In this document: positions 14,038 to 18,388 of the stretch, in pieces | How the letters are laid out: every line of letters begins with the position of its first letter | Position numbering within the stretch: the first letter of the stretch is position 1 | Source of the DNA: CAZOZK01 sp964584245 | GTDB lineage: Bacteria; Patescibacteriota; Microgenomatia; UBA1400; PJMF01 | DNA: 18,388 bases | Assembly: GCA_964584245.1 (NCBI GenBank) | Contig: CAZOZK010000007.1 | Coordinates: 1-18,388, forward strand | Reading direction: 5' to 3' | Program-made: the position numbers and the translations under genes | Notes under the pieces: model-generated | What the model saw: only the letters and a program-made list of their open reading frames with translations | What the model was told of the DNA's origin: nothing | Databases searched by the model: none

Positions 14038-16296
14038 ATGCAATTAGTAATAGTAGAATCACCAACTAAGGCACGCAAACTTGCGGGGTATCTTGGCAAA
14101 GAGTACGCCATTGAAGCATCGGTTGGGCATATTCGTGATTTGCCAAAAGGTACATTGGGTATAGATGTCGATAACGGATTTGAACCCACTTATGAAATTA
14201 ATGAGGATAAAAAAACAGTTGTCAAAAAACTCAAGCAGTTAGCAAAAAATGCGGATTCAATTATTCTCGCAACTGACCCTGACCGCGAGGGAGAAGCGAT
14301 CGCATGGCATCTTCAGCACATTTTAACCTCGCCAGATTCAAAATTCGTCCGCGCAACTTTCCATGAAATCACCAAACAGGCAGTCCTCGATGCAATTGCG
14401 CATCCAAAAACGGTAAATATTGATTTAGTAAATGCTCAACAGGCCCGTCGAGTTGTAGATAGATTGGTCGGCTACAAATTATCCCCAGTTCTGTGGAAAA
14501 AAATCCGACGTGGGTTATCTGCAGGTCGCGTTCAGTCAGTTGCATTGCGCATGATCGTAGAGCGGGAGCGTGAAATTGCTGCTTTCATACCAGAAGAGTA
14601 CTGGGAAGTAGATGTTGCCCTGGATACAAATCTCCAAGCTAAGCCAACTCCTGTTTTTCTTGATGGCCAAACAAACACGTTAGTTCCAGATTCTGCATTA
14701 TTGGTCCGAGTTGTCAAAATTGGTGAAAAAGAGTTTACTCCAACAAACCAAGATCACGTTACTCCAGTTGCAACTGACTTAACCGCAAGTTCAACTGCAT
14801 ATGAAATCGAAGCCGTCGAGAAAAAAGAGCGCAAACGTGTTAGTTTGCCACCTTTTACTACCTCAACACTCCAGCAAGCAGCTGCGACCAGACTTGGCTT
14901 AACTAGTAAGCAAAGTATGCGTCTGGCTCAACAACTGTATGAAGAAGGTCTCATTACCTATCACCGTACCGACGCTGTTGCTTTATCGACCCAATCGGTA
15001 ACCATGGCTCGAGAGTATATTGACAACCGTTTTGGTCAACAATATGTCCCATCATCACCACGATTATTTACCGTTAAGTCTAAAAATGCTCAAGAAGCTC
15101 ACGAAGCCATCCGTGTTACCGAAATCAAAGATGATCCAGACAGCATCATGCAGGAATCTGCTCGATTTACTCCTCAACACGTCAAACTATTTGATTTAAT
15201 TCAACGCAGATTTTTGGCTAGCCAAATGGAAACTGCAGTTTATGACCAAACAACGGTCCATGTGATCGCAACCACATCTGGTGGAACGCACCCAACTTAC
15301 GGTCTTCGCACCACTGGTTCGGTGCTTCGTTTTGATGGATGGATGCGACTTTTCCCTGCAGGTGACGACGTACTTCTGCCTCCAGTTTCTCAAGGTCAGT
15401 CAATGGCGTATCTAGATATGTACTCGGCTCAAAAATTTACCCAGCCACCAGCTCGATACAACGATGCTTCGTTAGTGAAAGAGCTCGAAAAACGTGGCAT
15501 TGGTCGACCTAGTACCTATGCATCAATTATTTCTGTTATCGAAGACAGAGGCTATGTTGAGCGGGATGCAAAACGATTTATTGCCACAACTATTGGTATG
15601 ACTGTCTGTGATTTCTTAGTTGAACACTTCAAAACCGTTATGGATTACGATTTCACTGCGGAAATGGAAGAGGATTTAGACCGAATTGCTCGAGGTGAAA
15701 AGGAATGGAAGGGGATAGTCAAGAATTTCTGGAAACCATTTTTTGCCACTATCGGTACAGTCGAAGAAACTGCCGAAAGAGCCCAGATTCCCGTAGAAAA
15801 AACTGGTGAGAAATGCCCAGATTGTGCAGAAGGTGAGATTGTTATTCGTTCAGGAAAATTTGGAAAGTTCAAGAGTTGTAGCAGATATCCTGAATGCAAA
15901 TTTACCCAGAATATTGTTGAGAGTGTCGAGGGTGTTGTTTGTCCATTGTGCCAAGAAGGAGCAGTTATAGCTAGAAAAAGTCGCTGGGGGAAACCATTTT
16001 TTGGCTGCGCACGCTATCCAGAATGTGCGTGGGCATCATGGAAAAAACCAGAGCCAGGTGAAGTTATGACCCAAGAAGAATGGGCTGCGAATCAAGCAGA
16101 GCGTGAAGAGCGAAAAAAAGCTCGCGAAGCTAAATATGGCAAAAAACCTGAGTATGCTTCAGCCAAAACCAAAGGAAAAACGGTAAAGAAAAGCGCTGCA
16201 AAAAAGAAACCAGCAAAAGCAAAATCAAAAGCAGCGGCGAAGCCAAAAACGAAGCCAGCAGCTAAGCCAAAAGCTAAAACCGCCAAAACAAAATAA
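14038..16296 (+). CDS. topA: DNA topoisomerase I (type IA)
   Basis: Relaxes negative supercoils through a transient 5'-phosphotyrosine bond. The 752-aa protein begins with the Toprim domain (LVIVESPTKA with E7; ATDPDREGEAIAWH, D80-x-D82-x-E84), followed by the cleavage domain. The active tyrosine is Y308 in GLITYHRTDAVALS, where most bacterial enzymes have ITYMRTDS. Other family blocks are RRVVDRLVGYKLSP (137-150), SAGRVQSVALRMIVERE (161-177), AHEAIRVT (354-361) and KRGIGRPSTYASII (485-498). Two C-terminal zinc-finger modules follow: C593, C596, C614, C620 and C635, C638, C657, C663. The last 45 or so residues form a Lys/Ala/Pro-rich tail resembling histone H1-like repeats, likely disordered and DNA-binding. 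nadD follows after 23 nt, so they may share a transcript. Confidence 0.97.
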   Translation: MQLVIVESPTKARKLAGYLGKEYAIEASVGHIRDLPKGTLGIDVDNGFEPTYEINEDKKTVVKKLKQLAKNADSIILATDPDREGEAIAWHLQHILTSPDSKFVRATFHEITKQAVLDAIAHPKTVNIDLVNAQQARRVVDRLVGYKLSPVLWKKIRRGLSAGRVQSVALRMIVEREREIAAFIPEEYWEVDVALDTNLQAKPTPVFLDGQTNTLVPDSALLVRVVKIGEKEFTPTNQDHVTPVATDLTASSTAYEIEAVEKKERKRVSLPPFTTSTLQQAAATRLGLTSKQSMRLAQQLYEEGLITYHRTDAVALSTQSVTMAREYIDNRFGQQYVPSSPRLFTVKSKNAQEAHEAIRVTEIKDDPDSIMQESARFTPQHVKLFDLIQRRFLASQMETAVYDQTTVHVIATTSGGTHPTYGLRTTGSVLRFDGWMRLFPAGDDVLLPPVSQGQSMAYLDMYSAQKFTQPPARYNDASLVKELEKRGIGRPSTYASIISVIEDRGYVERDAKRFIATTIGMTVCDFLVEHFKTVMDYDFTAEMEEDLDRIARGEKEWKGIVKNFWKPFFATIGTVEETAERAQIPVEKTGEKCPDCAEGEIVIRSGKFGKFKSCSRYPECKFTQNIVESVEGVVCPLCQEGAVIARKSRWGKPFFGCARYPECAWASWKKPEPGEVMTQEEWAANQAEREERKKAREAKYGKKPEYASAKTKGKTVKKSAAKKKPAKAKSKAAAKPKTKPAAKPKAKTAKTK

Positions 16297-16319
16297 AAAA
16301 TGAGGGTAGTGCAACAATC

Positions 16320-16952
16320 ATGCAGCCACACGTAGATATTCTCCTGTTTGGAGGAGCCTTTGATCCACCACATATTGGGCACACAACCGTGGTTGAGCAA
16401 GTACTGATTCAAAAGTTTGCCGATCAAGTTGTGCTCATGCCCGTTGGGCAGCATCCATTCAGCAAAATGTTATCTAGTGCAGAGTATAGATTAGAGCTCT
16501 TAAAAATTGCATTTAATTCTTTGTTCTCACAGTTTCCAGATAGACTTCTTGTAGACACATTTGAAATTTCTCAACAAAACACAACCTACACCTATGATTC
16601 CTTGTTGTATCTGCAAAAAAAATACCCTAGAAAAACGCTTGGTTTATTGATTGGCTCAGACAATGTTGCCAAATTTGATTCTTGGAAATTTAGTGATGAG
16701 ATCAAAAAAATCTGTACTATTTTTGTGTATCCTCGTCTGGGATTTCCAGTAGACGATGAATCAAAACTCCTCAAAAGTGTTTCTCAAGTAGAAAGTTCAT
16801 CAACAGAAATTCGGGAGTTGATTGGTGATTCCGCACAGTCAGCAAACAGCGAAAAGTTGAAAAAAAATCTCGACCTGGCAGTGTTACACTATATTCTGAA
16901 ACACAACTTGTATCAGAAAAGGGGAGATCATGAACGAGGACACAATAACTAA
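16320..16952 (+). CDS. nadD: Nicotinate-nucleotide adenylyltransferase
   Basis: Adenylates nicotinate mononucleotide to deamido-NAD, the penultimate step in NAD synthesis. The 210-aa protein has the nucleotidyltransferase motif LLFGGAFDPPHIGH (8-21, H18 and H21), GSDN (112-115) and the C-terminal signature SSSTEIRE (159-166, like ISSTxIR). Length matches the family (about 190-215 aa). A GAGGG about 13 nt before the ATG may be a loosely spaced ribosome binding site. Its 3' end overlaps nadE by 23 nt, so the two consecutive enzymes of the pathway are translationally linked. Confidence 0.94.
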   Translation: MQPHVDILLFGGAFDPPHIGHTTVVEQVLIQKFADQVVLMPVGQHPFSKMLSSAEYRLELLKIAFNSLFSQFPDRLLVDTFEISQQNTTYTYDSLLYLQKKYPRKTLGLLIGSDNVAKFDSWKFSDEIKKICTIFVYPRLGFPVDDESKLLKSVSQVESSSTEIRELIGDSAQSANSEKLKKNLDLAVLHYILKHNLYQKRGDHERGHNN

Positions 16953-17766
16953 GCAATCGGCAGCTGGATCAATTGAATCAATTATTTCTTTTTTGAAAAA
17001 AATATATCAGGAGCAAAAAAAATCGCATGCGGTGATTGCGGTGTCTGGTGGCATTGACTCCGCTGTTTCGTTAACGCTAATTACCAAGGCTTTGGGTACA
17101 GAACATGTTACGCCACTTCTTTTGCCGTATGGTTCACAAAATATGGATGACGCCCGCGAGGTGATTGAGTGGAATGGTTTTACTAAAAATCAGTGGCACG
17201 AAATTGATATTCAGCCGATGGTATCGAGTTTCAATGCGGTATCTGTTTTAACTAATTCAGTTATTTCAGCAACCGGCGTATCCAAAAACGCATCAACTGA
17301 TCCAGTTCGCCTTGGGAATATCATGGCGCGATCGCGAATGATTGTTGTGTATGACTTTGCAAAAGCGCTCGATGCGCTGGTGTGTGGCACAGAAAACAAG
17401 TCAGAATACTATTTGGCGTACTTTACTCGGTTTGGTGATGAGGCGTCTGATGTCGAGCCGCTGGCGCATTTGTACAAAACGCAGGTGCGGGCGTTGGCCA
17501 AAGAGCTGGGGATTCCTCAATCTATTCAAACCAAGGCGCCAAGTGCCGGACTATGGGCAGGGCAGAGTGATGAACAAGAGCTTGGTTTTAGTTATGAACA
17601 GGCGGACGCGGTGCTTGCAGAATATGTTGATCAAGGCCAAAAAGATGCAGGCGCGATTGTGCAGGCAACAACACTGCCGGCGGCCATTGTGCAAAAAGTG
17701 ATATCCCGTATCGAGGGGAATGCCTACAAACACCAGGTGCCCTACACATATTCTTACGCACTTTGA
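16930..17766 (+). CDS. nadE: NH3-dependent NAD+ synthetase
   Basis: Converts deamido-NAD to NAD using ATP and ammonia. The 278-aa protein lacks the N-terminal glutaminase (nitrilase-like) domain, so it is the ammonia-dependent form. Visible motifs are the ATP-pyrophosphatase loop SGGIDSA (39-45), RLGNIMARSRM (127-137), CGTENKSEYYLAYFTRFGD (152-170), DVEPLAHLYKTQVRALAKELG (174-194) and PSAGLWAGQSDEQELGFSY (204-222). The start lies inside the nadD end, and GGGGAG sits 3 nt before the ATG. This sequence is also the end of nadD coding sequence. TGA is the stop. With nadD it gives the last two steps from nicotinate mononucleotide to NAD. Confidence 0.96.
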   Translation: MNEDTITKQSAAGSIESIISFLKKIYQEQKKSHAVIAVSGGIDSAVSLTLITKALGTEHVTPLLLPYGSQNMDDAREVIEWNGFTKNQWHEIDIQPMVSSFNAVSVLTNSVISATGVSKNASTDPVRLGNIMARSRMIVVYDFAKALDALVCGTENKSEYYLAYFTRFGDEASDVEPLAHLYKTQVRALAKELGIPQSIQTKAPSAGLWAGQSDEQELGFSYEQADAVLAEYVDQGQKDAGAIVQATTLPAAIVQKVISRIEGNAYKHQVPYTYSYAL

Positions 17767-17782
17767 ACATATTGATATCGTG

Positions 17783-17791
17783 TGATATTAT
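17783..17791 (+). promoter_or_regulatory. Extended -10 promoter of the right-edge gene
   Basis: TGATATTAT is an extended -10 element ending 10 nt before the ATG at 17802. TATGAT (17791-17796), 5 nt before the ATG, is an overlapping alternative. No Shine-Dalgarno sequence is present, so a leaderless or nearly leaderless mRNA is expected. Confidence 0.45.
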
Positions 17792-17801
17792 ATGATTCAA
17801 T

Positions 17802-18388
17802 ATGGTAACTAATGGAGAAATTAACCAGTATTCACCAGAGTTAATCCGGGCTTTAGAGAATTCTAATGCACTTGAAATTTTACGAGAATTTTTTTTAAAA
17901 CAATTTACTCTTTTAGAAATTTTAGTTGAAAATATTGAAGAAAACCATCTAGAAACAAAGAATAAGTTAAGATTACTGAGATTTATTATTTCTCTTACTG
18001 AAGATGTATTTAATGGTGATGACAAAATACTTTCAAAGATTTTTTTAGAAAATGATATTGAGACTGCTAGAAAAATAATAAGAGATATTTTTGATGGGAA
18101 ACTTAATAGTGCAAACGATTTAGAAGTATTATTGAATAAAAATATAGAGACAATTAAGACAGAGTTGAGTGACGGATTGTTGTTAGGTTCACTAGAGCGA
18201 ATGATCAGTGACTATTCAGAAGAGCATCTAGATGAAATAAGTCGGCTAGAAATTAAATCACAATTGACTTCATTATCAACTTTTTTACGAATTACATATA
18301 ATGCATATAAAAAATGCAATACAAAATCAGAATTTGAGGAATTCATTAAGAATTATATTAAAGAAGGAAATGGTGAAATTCCACTATT
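17802..18388 (+). CDS. Hypothetical helical protein, C-terminus cut by the window edge
   Basis: An open frame of 195 codons begins at an ATG at 17802 and runs off the right edge without a stop. I do not recognise the family. The visible part looks almost entirely helical and is rich in Leu, Ile, Glu, Asn and Lys (ALEILREFFLKQFTLLEILVENIEENHLE near the N-terminus; DLEVLLNKNIETIKTELSDG in the middle). No signal peptide or membrane helix is visible. Composition is very AT-rich (many AAT, ATT and TTA codons), in contrast with nadE just before it and similar to the left-edge gene. A promoter directly upstream and the change in composition suggest an independent, possibly accessory gene. Confidence 0.75.
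   Translation, partial: MVTNGEINQYSPELIRALENSNALEILREFFLKQFTLLEILVENIEENHLETKNKLRLLRFIISLTEDVFNGDDKILSKIFLENDIETARKIIRDIFDGKLNSANDLEVLLNKNIETIKTELSDGLLLGSLERMISDYSEEHLDEISRLEIKSQLTSLSTFLRITYNAYKKCNTKSEFEEFIKNYIKEGNGEIPL

Noticed and set aside
17588..18025. 145-codon minus-strand frame
   Set aside because: It lies opposite nadE and the right-edge gene, which both have strong coding evidence or a better start. Its translation shows no domain and has mixed composition.
1..18388. tRNA, rRNA, CRISPR array, insertion sequence or attachment site
   Set aside because: The gaps are short. None shows tRNA-like arms, regular direct repeats with spacers, transposase coding or flanking inverted repeats.

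Overview
The window looks like a piece of a small-genome bacterium of the Candidate Phyla Radiation (Patescibacteria), most likely the Microgenomates side. This is inferred from three things: the compact mix of core genes, the divergent versions of several of them, and the recognisable but unusual proteins beside the shape-determination cluster. TGA acts as a normal stop (for example at the ends of the 473-aa gene and nadE), so this is not a lineage that recodes TGA. Base composition is moderate, roughly 40% GC by eye. The first 3 kb and the last 0.6 kb are clearly more AT-rich than the middle.

Layout. (1) 1-3038: an incomplete minus-strand gene of unknown function that runs off the left edge, then rpmB (ribosomal protein bL28) read divergently from it, then a 473-aa protein with a nucleotidyltransferase-like signature. 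(2) 3019-7089, minus strand: a likely operon, in transcription order an O-antigen-ligase-like membrane protein with TPR repeats, peptide deformylase (def) and methionyl-tRNA formyltransferase (fmt). Def and Fmt are the two halves of the N-formylmethionine cycle. (3) 7290-12710, plus strand: a Pro/Gln-rich and acidic protein with a conserved-looking helical C-terminus, then a cell-shape cluster of MreB-like, MreC, MreD and penicillin-binding protein 2 (mrdA). No rodA lies beside it. (4) 12804-17766, plus strand: dprA (DNA uptake/recombination), topA (topoisomerase I), nadD and nadE (last two steps of NAD synthesis, overlapping genes). (5) 17802-18388: the start of an AT-rich, mostly helical protein of unknown function that runs off the right edge.

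The genome is tightly packed: the longest gap is about 200 bases (7090-7289) and no gene-free stretch exceeds 300 bases. I saw no tRNA, rRNA, CRISPR array or mobile element. Two genome-scale signals stand out. Several genes have an extended -10 box (TGATANNAT or close) only 6-10 nt before the start codon and no Shine-Dalgarno sequence, which suggests leaderless transcripts. The palindrome CTCGAG occurs 17 times, about six times the composition-based expectation. It falls in all three codon frames and is absent from the AT-rich end genes.

I did not find a clearly new multi-gene system. The best candidates for something undescribed are the nucleotidyltransferase-like protein (1617-3038), the degenerate MreB, the Pro/Gln-rich protein encoded just before it, and the CTCGAG bias.
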